A DNA stretch of 64,000 nt from Capniomyces stellatus (taxonomy: Eukaryota; Kickxellomycota; Harpellomycetes; Harpellales; Legeriomycetaceae): assembly GCA_001661515.1 (NCBI GenBank), contig LUVW01000018.1:144177-208176 (forward strand), written 5' to 3'. The position numbers and the translations under genes were made by a program. A model generated the notes under the pieces. It made no database searches. It was given only the letters and a program-made list of their open reading frames with translations, and was not told the DNA's origin. Positions 1 to 12,284 of this stretch are shown one piece after another (the first letter of the stretch is position 1; each line of letters starts with the position of its first letter).

Positions 1-1111
1 AGTACAAGAGACAACGTTCTTTGTTTTGCCAGTTGATTAATGATTCTGTAAGCTTACCTAGCAGCAACAACAACAATAGTAGTTTTAACTATTACCAACA
101 TTAGTTTTAATTGCCATTGTTTTCACACCATAATAATGATAATAATAATAATTATTGTTTTTTACTTTAATATTTACATTTTGTTTTTTTACTTGCTACA
201 CTTTTTAAATTTTTGTTTTGATGTTATCTAATTGATAATAATAATGTTTACTAGTTTAGTTTTAAAGATTAATAAAAAAAAAACAAACTGATTTTGAAAA
301 GGTAAAAATAAAAATATAAATAAAAAAAAGAGAAAAAGCAGAGAAAAAAGGTGATAAATCAGATTCCCGGTCTAACTCGAGTCAAATCAGATCAAGTAGA
401 AACCAAATCAGATTAGTTTAATCATTGAGGTTTTACGGTTATTATTTTGAATGATAAAATTTCGATTAAAAAAATTTTCAAAAAAAAAGAAAAAAAAGAA
501 AAAAAAAATTGTAAAGGCAAATAGGTTAATCTGTTGAATTGCATTTATTAATATTATATTGAATGGTCTACCACAGTGCTCTCTAGTAAAAAAAAAAGAA
601 AAAAAAAGAAAAAAAACATAGTCATATTATAAGAAATCAAACAACAAACTGTGACTTTTTTTTTTCCCTTGATTTATAAATGTTCTAGGTTTAAGCCTTC
701 TTACTTTTAATTTGGTATATTACTATCTTGCCTTTATTATTTGTTTACTGTAATCGAAAGGGAGAATATTAAATTGATAAGCCATCAATAAAAAAAGAAA
801 GTAGATGAGCACTTTACAAGTCTTGATTTAGAGGAATATAAATACAAGAATTAAAAAAAAAGAATAACAGGTAGTAGTGGTAGGATTGAAAGGAAAAAAA
901 TTAAAAGGTGAAAGGGATAAGAAAGAAATAAAAAGGAAGATTGAGAAGATCAAGACTTGATAGATTGAGTATACTCTACAGCCAAACTAGGTAAGAAAAA
1001 AAAAAGTAGATGATTAAAAGAGTATAAGGGATTGAGAAATAAAAGAAGATAAATTAAAACTTAAAAACTTAAATGTAGAAAGAAAGAAAGAAAGAGATAA
1101 GCAAAAAGAAA
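1..1111. other. AT-rich upstream region, no gene seen
   Basis: No open frame or exon with family similarity was recognised. The stretch is rich in A and T homopolymers. It becomes strongly A/G-rich over the last 300 bases, ending in AAAG repeats just before the importin start codon, which fits a purine-rich 5' leader. The left end could hold the tail of a neighbouring gene, but nothing supports one. Confidence 0.6.
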
Positions 1112-4100
1112 ATGGAGCCAGGGCGTAATGATATGGCGCAAGTGACGCCGCTTTTGCAAAAGTTGATGGAGGAATTGATGTCGACAAATAATGAGATTCG
1201 AACGGATGCGGAAAGAAGATTGAATCAAGACTGGGCGTTTGGACAGCCAAACACTTGTTTGAATGGGTTATCGTTTATTGTGTTGGAGGGGGCTGTAGCA
1301 GAGCTGCGTGGGTTTGCAGCGGTATTGCTGCGCCGAGTGGCGTTTAGAGACAATTTTGGAATAGGAGAGGGGGCGGGAGGAGATAAAGAGGTGGAGGGAA
1401 CGGTATGGAGCAGAGTGGACAAGGAGACAAAGGAATCAGTGAAGAATATGATGTTGGGGAGTTTGGAGCGGGAGGTAGATTCGGGGGCAAGAAATAAGAT
1501 CTGCGATAGTATTTCGGAGATAGCAAATAGCGAAAATGAGTGGGGACAGCTGTTGCAGGTGCTGTTTGCAAGTTCATCGTCAGGAAATTATCAGCATAGA
1601 GAGTCAGCGTATAGGATATTTTATGGGTGTCCACAGCTGCTGTTGGACCAGAACCCGGTGTCGGTGAAGGATGCGTTTATTGGGGCGTTCCAGGATGTGG
1701 AGCCACCGGTGAGATTGGCAGCGTTGAAGGCGGGAATCCAGGTGCTGATGAGTGCGGATGACAAGGTGAGAAAGAAGCTGGAAGCAATGGTTCCGCAGAT
1801 GCTGACGGTACTGGAGCCGCTGGTGGGGTCGGGAGATGAACAAGGGTTGGTGGACAGTCTGTCGGCGATAGCAGAGCTGGCGGAGTCGTACCCAAAGGCG
1901 TTCAGGCCGGTGCTGGCGAGTTTGCTGGAGTTTGGGGCAGCGGTGGGGGGCAACAAGGAGCTGGATGATGCAAGCCGGCAGGTGGCGGTAGAGGTTCTGG
2001 TAACGTTGTCAGAGTCGGCACCAGGAATGTGCCGGAAAGTTCCGCAGTTTTGCGACAAGCTGGTGCCAGTAGCACTGGAGATGATGTCGGACCTGGAGGA
2101 GGAGGAGAGCTGGTTTTTGGTGGAGACGCTTGAGGACGAGGATAGCGAGGAGGTGTCGGTGTTTGGAGAGCAGGTGATGGACCGACTGGCGTGTTCATTG
2201 GGAGGGAAGCAGCTGTTGCCGGTGGCGTTCCAGCACATCCCTGCAATGCTGAGTTCGGGGGAGTGGCAGAAGAGACACGCAGCGTTGATGGCGATATCGG
2301 CGATAGGGGAGGGGAGCTTCAAGATAATGAAGGGAGAGCTGGAGAACATTCTGTCGATGGTGTGTCCGTACTTTAAAGACCCACACCCACGGGTTCGGTA
2401 CGCAGCGTGCAACACGATTGGACAGCTGTCGACAGACTTTTCGCCAACGATCCAGGAAAAGTACCACGCAATAGTGCTGCAGAGTCTGATTCCAACAATG
2501 GACGACGCGCAGTTCCCAAGGGTACAGGCACACGCGGCAGCAGCGATGGTGAACTTTAGCGAGGAGGCGCGCAAGAAGGTGATTGAACCGTACCTGGACA
2601 CGCTGTTTGAGCGTCTGCTGGGGCTACTGGGCTCGCCAAAGAGGTACGTGCAGGAGCAGGCGATCACGACAATAGCGACGGTTGCGGACTCGGCGCAGGA
2701 ACTGTTCCAGAAGCACTATGGCGCAATTGTGCCACAGCTGCTGAATGTTCTGGAGAACGCGTTGGGCAGAGAGTACCGGCTGTTGCGGGGAAAGGCAATG
2801 GAGTGCGTGACATTTATTGCATTGGCAGTCAAGTATGAAGTTTTTGCAAATGACGCCAACAGGCTGATTGAGCTGCTGGTCAAGGCGCAAAACGAGATTG
2901 TTGAAGCGGACGACCCGCAAATTTCGTACTTGCTGGCTGCTTGGGCCAGGCTGTGCAAGGTGATGAAGGCCAAGTTTATTCCGTACCTGCCCGTTGTGAT
3001 GCCACCGCTGATGAAGAGCGCGTCGTTGCAGCCAGACTTTGCAGTTGTTGATGCTGATGAGGACGCCAGCCTCAAGTACGCGCCTGAGGACGGGTGGGAG
3101 TTTGCAGTGATCAGCGGCCAACAGATCGGGATAAAAACGTCTGTTCTTGAGGAGAAGTGCACTGCTGTTGAGATGCTGATATGCTACGCAAGGGAGCTGA
3201 TTGGTGGATTTGACACCTATGCGCTCCAGACTATTGACCTGGTACTGCCCATGTTCAAGTTCTACTTCCACGAGGGCGTTCGGTTCGCCAGTGCCGCCGC
3301 CGTTGCGCCTTCGCTTGAGTCGATCAAGTCTGGGCAGCTGGGAACCAACCTCAATGCGCTGCACGAGGTGTGGACAAAGGTTACCACTGCCTACCTCAAG
3401 GCCTTTATCAACGAGGTTGACGACCTGGGCTTTGCCAGCCAGCTGTACAGCACCTTTGGTGACTGCGTGATGGTTGTGGGGAACAACTGCCTGACCAATG
3501 AACAGGTGCATAGCTTCACTCTCGCTGTTATTGAGATGATGAACAAGTCGCTTGCCCAAATCAACTTGCGGTACAACCAGAAGCTGGTTGGCGACGTTGA
3601 CGATGAGGACGAGCGCGTGATGAGCGAGGATGAGAGTTTGGAAAGCGAGCTGATGGACTCTGTGTCAAAGGCCATCAGAATCATCTTCAAGTGCAACACC
3701 GAGCTGTTTGCTCCCAGCTTTGAGCAGCTGATCCCTCTAGTCATCCAGTTTGCTCACTTATCCGCAAACAATGGCTCCCAAGTTGTTTCCAAGCTGTCCG
3801 ACGGCTCCGAGAGCTACGGCCTGCAATGGGCTGTGTGTGTCTTTGACGACCTGATTGAGATTCTTGGCCCCCTGTCTCTCAAGTACGCCTCCCTATTCAT
3901 CCCCATCTTCAGCCACGCTCTGTCGCCCAACTGTAGCAGCGATGTGCGCCAGGCCTCAGCGTATGGTGTCGGGTTGATGGCCCAGTACGGTGGCTGCGGG
4001 TATATCCCATATATTAACCAGATGATCCACCAGCTCGAAATCATCATTAACAGTCCTGATGCCAAGCATGAGGACAACATCTACGCAACTGAAAACGCAA

Positions 4101-4612
4101 CCAGTGCCCTCGCCAAGGTCATCATATACCTGAGCGACCAGGTCGACCCTGCCACCAACGAACGACTGGTAGGTATTGAGAAAATCAACCAACTCTGGTT
4201 CAACTCCCTGCCTATTCTCTACGACGAAGACGAGGCCATCACAACATACCAATACCTGCTCAAGGTTCTTGAGACCCCAGAACTGCTCAGCTTGTTGGTT
4301 GGTGCGTATACCGATACCCCTTCAACCCTGGCAACCAGACAGAGCTCGCCGCATATGGCTGAGCAGATGAGCCGGCTTGCCAGTTTGGGAGGTGGTGATG
4401 CAAACAAGTCCAATTTGCTCGGGCTTGCTCATTTGACTGGCGTTTTGGTTGATGTCCTGGTTATTGGTATTCTTGATTCTGAATTGGCTACCAAGTTGGC
4501 CCTTGGTTTGAAGAACTTGCTGCTAAGCACTAGCGATGAGGTTAGAGGTGCATTGTGGATGTGCATTGATGTTGAGAAGCAACAGAGCTTGCAATCTTTG
4601 GGCTATGCCTAA
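1112..4612 (+). CDS. KAP121: Importin beta-family nuclear import receptor Kap121/IPO5 (Pse1)
   Basis: Karyopherin that binds cargo with classical or rg-type signals in the cytoplasm, passes the nuclear pore and releases cargo on RanGTP. The frame is one uninterrupted exon of 1166 residues, close to the roughly 1090-1100 of yeast Pse1 and human IPO5. It is all helical HEAT-repeat sequence. The diagnostic IPO5/Pse1 stretch lies around residues 330-500: an acidic loop (LEDEDSEEVSV), then DRLACSLGGK, then MLSSGEWQKRHAALMAISAIGEG, then DPHPRVRYAACNTIGQ and RVQAHAAAAMVNF. An N-terminal importin-beta region with many Leu-Arg pairs precedes it. The start at 1112 is the first ATG; a second in-frame ATG at 1133 (MAQVTPLL) is an equally good start. 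Codon choice drifts from G-ending in the first half to C-ending in the last third. Confidence 0.95.
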   Translation: MEPGRNDMAQVTPLLQKLMEELMSTNNEIRTDAERRLNQDWAFGQPNTCLNGLSFIVLEGAVAELRGFAAVLLRRVAFRDNFGIGEGAGGDKEVEGTVWSRVDKETKESVKNMMLGSLEREVDSGARNKICDSISEIANSENEWGQLLQVLFASSSSGNYQHRESAYRIFYGCPQLLLDQNPVSVKDAFIGAFQDVEPPVRLAALKAGIQVLMSADDKVRKKLEAMVPQMLTVLEPLVGSGDEQGLVDSLSAIAELAESYPKAFRPVLASLLEFGAAVGGNKELDDASRQVAVEVLVTLSESAPGMCRKVPQFCDKLVPVALEMMSDLEEEESWFLVETLEDEDSEEVSVFGEQVMDRLACSLGGKQLLPVAFQHIPAMLSSGEWQKRHAALMAISAIGEGSFKIMKGELENILSMVCPYFKDPHPRVRYAACNTIGQLSTDFSPTIQEKYHAIVLQSLIPTMDDAQFPRVQAHAAAAMVNFSEEARKKVIEPYLDTLFERLLGLLGSPKRYVQEQAITTIATVADSAQELFQKHYGAIVPQLLNVLENALGREYRLLRGKAMECVTFIALAVKYEVFANDANRLIELLVKAQNEIVEADDPQISYLLAAWARLCKVMKAKFIPYLPVVMPPLMKSASLQPDFAVVDADEDASLKYAPEDGWEFAVISGQQIGIKTSVLEEKCTAVEMLICYARELIGGFDTYALQTIDLVLPMFKFYFHEGVRFASAAAVAPSLESIKSGQLGTNLNALHEVWTKVTTAYLKAFINEVDDLGFASQLYSTFGDCVMVVGNNCLTNEQVHSFTLAVIEMMNKSLAQINLRYNQKLVGDVDDEDERVMSEDESLESELMDSVSKAIRIIFKCNTELFAPSFEQLIPLVIQFAHLSANNGSQVVSKLSDGSESYGLQWAVCVFDDLIEILGPLSLKYASLFIPIFSHALSPNCSSDVRQASAYGVGLMAQYGGCGYIPYINQMIHQLEIIINSPDAKHEDNIYATENATSALAKVIIYLSDQVDPATNERLVGIEKINQLWFNSLPILYDEDEAITTYQYLLKVLETPELLSLLVGAYTDTPSTLATRQSSPHMAEQMSRLASLGGGDANKSNLLGLAHLTGVLVDVLVIGILDSELATKLALGLKNLLLSTSDEVRGALWMCIDVEKQQSLQSLGYA

Positions 4613-5078
4613 TTTTTTTTTTTTTTTACTCTTTAACTCTTTAACTTTTATCTACCATTTGTTTGTTTGTTTGCTTTATTTGCTTGCTTTTTTATTTTTA
4701 TTTCTCATTTACATTTCCTTTTAATCATTATATATACCTTCCCTCCCTAATTCAATATACAATTTTAAACATTATCCAATCCAATCCAACCCAATTTATT
4801 TTTATTTTATTGAAATAAGACCTATATATATATATTTTTTTTTAGTTTTTGATTCTGTTGTTTAAACTTTATGCTCTTTAGTTTTAATTATAACCATTTT
4901 ACTACTTTCTTTTTCACTTTTACTTTTACTTTTACTTTTACTTTTACTTTATTTCATTTTTAACTACAGTTACCATTTATTATTTTACAGTCTGCTAAAT
5001 TCTTCATTCTAGAAAACAATTCTACTAGAACATTAAAAGCAGAAAAGGCAATATATAAAAAGCGAAAAGTAAAAAACG
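4613..5078. repeat. Intergenic region with a TACTTT hexamer array
   Basis: The importin stop is followed by a T-rich 3' flank. About eight tandem copies of a TTTTAC-type hexamer lie near 4914-4950. No coding exon was seen. The last 60 bases are the A-rich leader of the next gene. Confidence 0.6.
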
Positions 5079-8000
5079 ATGGGGAAATTCAGTAACTACA
5101 ACAACAACCTAGCGTTTATGCTACGGGAAAGGCGTGTCAACATGCGATACAGCAACCACGGTTCAAGAAATATGTTCAATGTTTATACTAAAGTATATCC
5201 CAACCAAGTCTCTGTCAATGTAAACTCTCCCGACAATATATGGAGAAGATTTTCTCCAGATGGACAGGTAAAATAAAGAAAGGACGAAAAGAAGAAAAAA
5301 AAAACACACACACACACAAGATTTATATACTCGATACTCAATCAGTTTGTTTTCAAATCTTCATTTCTCTAAAGCACTGGATATCTGCGTATTAAAAAAT
5401 ATTAAATTAAACACCAATATCGCTATTGTTGTTGCCTTGTTAGTTTCTGATTGGCTTTAGTCAGGACCTTTCCAAAATACAAGTATACAGACTCAGAAAC
5501 ACCCAAACCGTACCGGATATCCAGGGTGATACTGATGACAGGTAAGTTTGTTGTTTTTTTTTATTTTTTTTTACATTCGATTCTATAGTAATATTAATCG
5601 TAAATTGTGTATATATTCTGGTTTAGACATTATTTCATTAAACTCTTATGAGTGTTTGTTTATCCTCTTGCTTTTTTTTGTTAGGTTTTCGCAAATGTTT
5701 TCGTTGGCTTGGGAATATAGATTTGCGTGCGCTCATGAAACTTTAAACAAGGATTTTTGTTTGTTTACTTCAGGCGGGAAATATGTAAGTGAAAAAGCAT
5801 GGCTGCTTGCCTTACAACCATATAAATTGACATTTTTATACCCTTATATATTTCAATCAAACATGCTATGAAATAAAGCAAGAGCGTCAGTAGACAATTC
5901 CTTGGCTTCTATACAACGACAAACGTGGTATCAACATTCATGTTATTTAGATGATTTTGGCCGCAACCAAAGTATCCAGAGAACAGCCCAGATCAACTCC
6001 TTCTACGCTAACAGCACCCCAGGTTCTGGAAGATATCAAGTTTATCGTGATTGATGTCAGAACCGGACGAGTAAGTTTTTAATTAATTTGTACTCACATG
6101 TACATTTATCTGTATAATAAAACTGCGCATGTGTGTATAAAAGTGAACAATGACTTATTTTTTATGTCTTAGTAATACACACCCATCTCACCTCTCTTTA
6201 TTTCATACTGTTTAATTCTTTTTATTTTTGCAAAGGTCGCATCAAAAAAGTGTTTTACAGCAGACATGATACATTTACACGGTCATTCTGGTGTCAGTAT
6301 ATTTGAAGACGTGTTTAGTGTTGTTTCAATAAAGCACCAGACACTCCATATATATCAAATCAAGGTAAGCAATACCAACCACCTACAAACAAACATTTCT
6401 CTATTTCATTGTTGCTCAATCAACCTAATTGTATTACTAAACGTATTTCCATTACTATTTCCTTCTTTGTTGTTGTTGTTGATATGATATAATGAATGTA
6501 CAGCCAGATGGGAAAATGACGGATGTTATGGACTTGGGATGGAATTTATACGACGATGACGAGCTAGTACAAGGTGGGCTAAACCAGCTGGAACTGACCC
6601 CAAACAAAGCCAAACAAAGGCCAAACAACAAACGAAGACTAGACGACCGCGTTGGTATAAGCCTAATCACCGGAAACCGCTACACCAACTTTGGTGAAAT
6701 TTTCAGCGCTGAACAAGACGAACGACCCATCCAACGACGAAGACTACGGATCGGTGTTGCTGATATAAATGGGTCAATCCGACCATCGTCTTTTGATACC
6801 AGTGCTCATGTGAGTTTCAAGTTTACTCTTGCGATTATTCATAAGCTGACACTGGATTTGGTGACTGTCAAGCCGATTTCAGTTGAAAATGCAGACTGTA
6901 TAGTAAAACACAACTTAGTGCACTGTACTGTGTGGAGATTTTGTGTCTGGTCTATAATGCCTAGTCCAATTTAACTTTACACCAATGCTTTGATTTCCTA
7001 ACTTTGGTAATCCATACGGACTGCTTACTTATAAGCGTGTTTATTTATCTACTTTTGATATAGGGTTCGATTATTGAGAGACCCAACCCAATACACGGGA
7101 GGTTTGTCTTTTTATCATCTCAGACAGGCGAACATCCACCTGGATCAAGCAGCGGCAACAGTTGTACTAGCAAAATGCTCTCTGGGTTTAAACAAAGAAT
7201 GTTTTCGTTCATGTACAAAAAAAGCTTGGCAAGCAACGATCCGTAAGCATCAAACATATAGCTAACAGTTTAATGAAACCCAGCGTATTTCAATGAAATA
7301 GAATATAATGAAACTTGGCAAGTTTCCGTGCTAAATTAATGCTTTGATGTTGATGTTGTTGTTATTGTTGTTATTTTACAAACTATTTGTAGGCTGTATT
7401 CGCTCCGGGAATTCTACGACTTGTTTACAAAATATGAAAATTTGGTGCTTTGGAAATCGCAGTTTATATCGAGAAACGAGGTGTTGTTGAGGTTTGGGAT
7501 GTTGCCGCATGTGTATATAAGACAGAACATGGCGTTTGGGTCGTCGCAGCTGACGCCATCAGTGTTTATGGTGTACAACGTTGCGACAACAAAGGTGGTG
7601 GCAATTTACGACAACAGTTCTCCTGAGCTGGCGAAGCTGTTTGAGCAGAGTTTTGACAGGTTTTATGGCCCAATGTCGTCAAATTTTCTGATGCAAAATG
7701 AGTACTCGCTCAACTCGACGATTTCAAACGACGTGAATTACCGTGACTATTACATCAGAAACCAAGAGTCCGCGCGGCAGGCAAGGTTTGGGGGGCCTGG
7801 GTTGGCAATAAGAAAAACACTTTCAAACCTCCCGTTTGCGCCTCAGATGCAATGCGAATCGCCGTATTTCGACTTTTCGCTGTATAAAATGAATACTCGG
7901 ATTAGAAGCTCGATTGAACAGCTGAGGTCAACCTCGTTTAGTCTGCCTATTAGGTTCTACGCAACTGGGTCCGGACGGCTAAAGTTTTCGATTACACCTG

Positions 8001-8185
8001 GGCTAGGCGCGTTGGACCCTGATGGTGGTGGTGGTGGTGGTGGTAGTGATAATGTTTTGGTACAGCGTAACAGCAACAACTGTGTGAGCTATATCGTCCA
8101 CCCTTACTTGCCAATTATTTTGAGTGTGTTACATGACCATGGCCATACAGACTCGATAGTAACAAACATTCATTATTGGGGCTAG
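5079..8185 (+). CDS. DET1: DET1 (de-etiolated-1) homologue, eight exons
   Basis: DET1 is a subunit of the DDB1-DET1-DDA1 module that works with CUL4 and COP1 as a ubiquitin ligase in plants and animals. Exons: 5079-5267, 5444-5541, 5685-5784, 5951-6070, 6236-6364, 6504-6809, 7064-7242, 7393-8185. All are joined by GT...AG introns with matching phases and give about 637 residues (human DET1 is 550). Conserved DET1 blocks appear in order: FSPDGQ followed by FLIGFSQDLSKIQVY across intron 1; LFTSGGKY (exon 3); IDVRTGR (exon 4); SIKHQTLHIYQIK (exon 5); GFKQRMFSFMYKKSL (exon 7); SVFMVYNVATTKVVAIYDN, SPYFDFSLYKM and PIRFYATGSGRLKF (exon 8). A Gly tract (GGG repeats near 8030) sits in the C-terminal part. 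Expansions relative to human lie in exons 4, 6 and 7. The start is the only ATG before the first block. No DDB1 or DDA1 gene is in the window. Confidence 0.88.
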
Positions 8186-8372
8186 AATTAAACTAACACT
8201 GCTTAAACCCTTTTGTTTCTTATTCTTGTTTCTTTTTCTTCTTTTTCTTCCTCTTTTTTGTATCATACATGTATAATATGTTTACCACTTTTTTTTTTTT
8301 TTGTAATTTACCTTGTTGATTTTATTATTAATATTATTATATTACTGTTCTTTTGTTTTGATTTAAACGTTT

Positions 8373-8406
<34 letters not shown>

Positions 8407-8676
8407 GTTTACTTTGAAAAATATTGAATTAGTTAATAAATTGAGCACATGAATAGACGTTATTTACTAAGCATTTCATTGAATTTTGAGTTTTGCTTTA
8501 TTATACCAAACCAACACTTGTTTTTATTTTATTTTATTTTATTTTATTTCTGTTTCTAAATCTAAATTGGATTAAATCCAATTTAAATTATACAGCTGAA
8601 ACAATCAAACTCATTCTATTCCTTGCTTGCCAAAAATAGATTTGAATAACACTAATAGCAATAAAAAAATATAAAA
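8186..8676. repeat. T-rich 3' flank and TTTTA pentamer array
   Basis: Long T runs (8378-8404 is nearly uninterrupted) are followed by a TTTTA pentamer repeat around 8521-8550. No exon with a convincing frame was found. The region serves as the DET1 3' flank and the MAD1 promoter. Confidence 0.6.
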
Positions 8677-11600
8677 ATGAACAATAAAGGACCACATAAT
8701 TTTGAAGTGGGTGTTGGCCAAACACCGCTTCCTTCGACAAGAAAGAATTTAGCAGAGGGCAGAATAGATGCTAGCAGTCATGCTGCCAATGAGTCACGGA
8801 GAAGAAGGCGTGGTGGAAGCAAGGATGAGAGAGGGTTGGAACCTGTAGAAAACGACATGCTCCCGCCTTCAACTATTATTCGAAATCGATTCCAAGAGTA
8901 TTTAAAGGGACCAGCAAGCGTCACCAGTACGTTGGGCAGAAGGGTAAGCAGTGTGTAGGTGTTTTATGACAAAGTTGTGATGATGGAATTGGTATTGGTA
9001 AGTGTGCTTGTAATAACAAGATTAAAGTGGTTTAATGAATAAAATGAACTCTGTTTAGAAACGATTGTTTGAAGTTGATGAGAGCAATGTAACACCACTA
9101 AAGCAAGAATCGCTTCGAGATGAGTGGTTTAATGTTATAACAAACAAAGCCGAGCAGTTTGAAGGTATTAGAAACAAGGTGGGCAATGAAAACGAAATGA
9201 ATAACGCAGATCTACCCAACTCTGGAAAAAGAAGAGTGGTTGACGATTTTGATTTGTTCGAAACACCAAAACAGCTTTGGAAAACAGGTGTGGATAGCGG
9301 CAACAGCGCTGAAAAGTTAGATCCCCAAGTCAACTCTGGGCGAGGGCGATTTTTAGAAACTGAGTTTGGCAGGGAGCTAGACAAGGACATAAAAGGTAAC
9401 GTGTATACTAGAGTGGATTAGTCCAAGATTATTTTATTTTATATTTTATTTTACGACATGTTTTAAACTGAATCAGAGTGGCTTGAGACTAAGCTAGGTT
9501 TATCTGAAATGAAATGATTGGCAAGTAGAAAAGGAGGAGCTAGAGAATGGATTTGGCTTGTGCGGGGCAGTGGAATGGGGAAGCCGGAACAAGAGCTCGA
9601 GAAGAAACAGCTACAGAACGCCGATTTGCAGTCGAACACCAGAGTCGCAAAGAATGCTGGACACAATAGCACGGCCAGGGTCGGCAGTAAGACGGTTTTT
9701 GGACTCGGCAGTTGAGGAAAATTCGATGATGTCGGAGCTTGAGAAAGTGCGGCAAGAAACAGCCAAAGCACAGTACGAGCTTGCAGCGATGGCCAGCAAA
9801 CAGGCCAAAAGGGAAATGGAAATAGAGTCGCTAGGAATAGAGTACAGAAGAAAGCTTGAGAGCCAAGAAAAAAGAATAGTAGAGCTGGGGAAGGAGCGCG
9901 ACTGGCTGTTTGAGCAGGAACAAAAGCTTGCCAACGAAGTGGAAATTACAAAGAAAAGGGCGGAACAATCGGCTAGCGACAATAAGGGGCTAATAAATAA
10001 GCTGAGGATGCAGCTGAGGAACGAGGAGGAGCTTAGAACTGAGCAAGAAAACGAAAACGAGGCATTGATCAATGGGTATCGACAGCAGATTCTGGATCTG
10101 CAGAACAAGTATCGGAAATCAGAGAAGGAAAGGAGATTGATGGTGGCACAGTTTGCAGAAATTGCGGGAAACTTCGGTGACGTTAGTTTGGAGCCAAAGA
10201 GAGACAGTGTAGACGAGAAGCGCCGCCAGTGCTCGGCCGAACAGCCGGCAGAACGGGCTGGGATTGAAGTGGTCGAGAAGGTTAAAGAAGCGTTTCGCTT
10301 GAAGGAGAAACGGATTATTGCGCTTGAAAAGGAAATTGTCCATGTCAAGAGCAGGTTTATCGACGAGGAAAGTGATATTAGTAATATCACCTGCCATAGC
10401 AGTGCAAATTACGAGCCACAGCATGCAGGATCAGGAAACAGCCATGTGGACAGCGGTACAGCGACAGTTTTGGCTGGCAGTGGTGTAGTCGGCAGTGGAG
10501 CAGCAACATGGGAGAGTGGGGCTGCAGATCTTGGCTGTGGAGCAGCTGGAGGCGGTTCCATAATCAATAGCAAGAACCTGGGCAAAATAGCAAATTTAGA
10601 AAGAGAGATAGGCAGGCAACTTGCGGTAATAAGAGAGCTGAAGGTAGAAAAGGATAGCGTGGAGACAAAGCTAAAAAGAGCAGAAGCGCAGGTCCAGAGC
10701 GTATCTGTTGTTGAGGAGAAATGCAGGGAGCTTGAATCTAAACTGCTGCGGTACAACAGTGTACAGCAGGATTTGGCCTCGCTGGAAGCAAACCACAACA
10801 TGCTCCTGCAAGAACGCGAGGAGTGGAGCAAGGTATTCATGAAAAACAACATCAATGACTCGGGGACATGGACAGAAACAGGGGGCGAATCTGGCACAGT
10901 GGGCAGACTCCAGCCACAGCAGCAAAACCCGCCGCCGTCGCCATACTCGGTAGCACATACAGTGTCAAGACAGCGACAGGAAATTGGACAGCTTGGCAAG
11001 CAAATAGCAGAGTTGAAGGACGCAAACAAGGCACAGGAGGACCAGATTGATGCTCAGGAAAGAAAAGTTGCGCAATTGAACGAGAAGATTGAGCAGCTGG
11101 TGGCAGAATACAAAAACGTGTCAAAAAAATACATCCAGATAGAAAAGTCGCGTGCCAGTGCGAACAGAGAAATAGAGTTTTTGCGGCTTCAGCTTAAATC
11201 GTACGATTTGGAGGAGGAGTCAATGATGGAGGGCAACTACGACTTGGCCAAGTCTGAGCGAATCAAGCACTTGGAGGTTCTGCTGTCAGCGCAAAGAAAG
11301 TGGGTTGAGGAGCTTGAGGCTGAGTGCAACAGGCTGAACTCCATTGTTTCCAACGACCAGCAAAAGCCTGATCCTGCTGCGAACACAAGCACAAGCACAA
11401 GCTCAGCCGAGACTAGCGGCAAGAAGCCACACTCTGGATTCAATTACGGTGCAGCAGCGCTGGTCGTTGCTGAGCTTGAACAAAACACTGCCCTTTTGTC
11501 AGCCAAACTTAGCCAGAAGGACGCTGATTATAAAGAGTGCGAGGCGAAGAACGCAGCCTTAGCGAGTGAAAATCTCGAACTCGTCCGCAAAATCAACGAT

Positions 11601-12284
11601 CTTGAGTCGCAGGTGGATAGGCTGGAACACATGGTTGGTGCTGGCGACTACAACCCGCTGACAACCAGGGTGCTGATGCTTGCTGATAACCCCTCGTCGC
11701 GCGATTATGCAATTAGGCAAGAAACCTTGGACAGCCTGAAGAACGAGAACAAGTCGCTGCTTGACCAGCTGCTGAAGCTCAGACAAACCCCCAGCAGCTC
11801 CGCCAGCTTTGGCGAACTGGCAGCCGGTGGCACTACCGACAGTGCTGGTGGTGGTGGTAGCGGCGGTGAAAACCCGATGCACTACACAATAGTTAATTTG
11901 AACAAGGAAATTGGCGCTTTGAAACTCAGTCTTGAAAACGAAACCAAGATGATATCGAGGCTGCGCCAGGGGTGGAAAGAAAAGGCCATTGAGTTTAAAA
12001 ACGCGGTAAGTGAGATTCTCGGCTACAACATGGTGTTTAACGAAAACGGCTCTGTTAGGGTAACCTCCATTTACGCAAAGGACAGCAACAACTCGTTTTT
12101 GTTCAGTGCAAAGGAAAACAAGCAAGGGAAGCGGGAGCTGCTGGGTGGCGGAGATAAGGAGTACATTAGGAGTTTGGGCGTTGATATCAGGTACTGGGTG
12201 TCTGAGTTGGGAAGCATTCCTTCGTTTATGGCCAAAATCACTTTGCAGTCGTTTGAAGAAAACTCGACAGTTAAGCCTGTTTAG
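8677..12284 (+). CDS. MAD1: Spindle assembly checkpoint protein Mad1, three exons
   Basis: Mad1 sits at unattached kinetochores and nuclear pores and templates Mad2 conversion to hold anaphase. Exons: 8677-8943, 9059-9395 and 9529-12284; phases agree (the GAA codon is split across intron 2), giving 1119 residues. That is longer than yeast (749) or human (718) Mad1. About 240 N-terminal residues are disordered, followed by long coiled coils. A Gly/Ser/Ala-rich linker lies at about 10430-10560. The Mad2-interaction motif RVLMLADNP is at residues 915-923, followed by a helix like that in human Mad1. The C-terminal globular domain follows (SRLRQGWKEKAIEFKNAV, then EILGYNMVF, VTSIYAKD, and IPSFMAKITLQSF near the end). 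The Bub1-binding RLK motif position reads RLR here. The identification rests mainly on this C-terminal part. Confidence 0.9.

Noticed and set aside
1621..2667. Long minus-strand open frame opposite the importin gene
   Set aside because: Ser/Cys-rich translation of the antisense of a conserved gene with biased codons; no family features.
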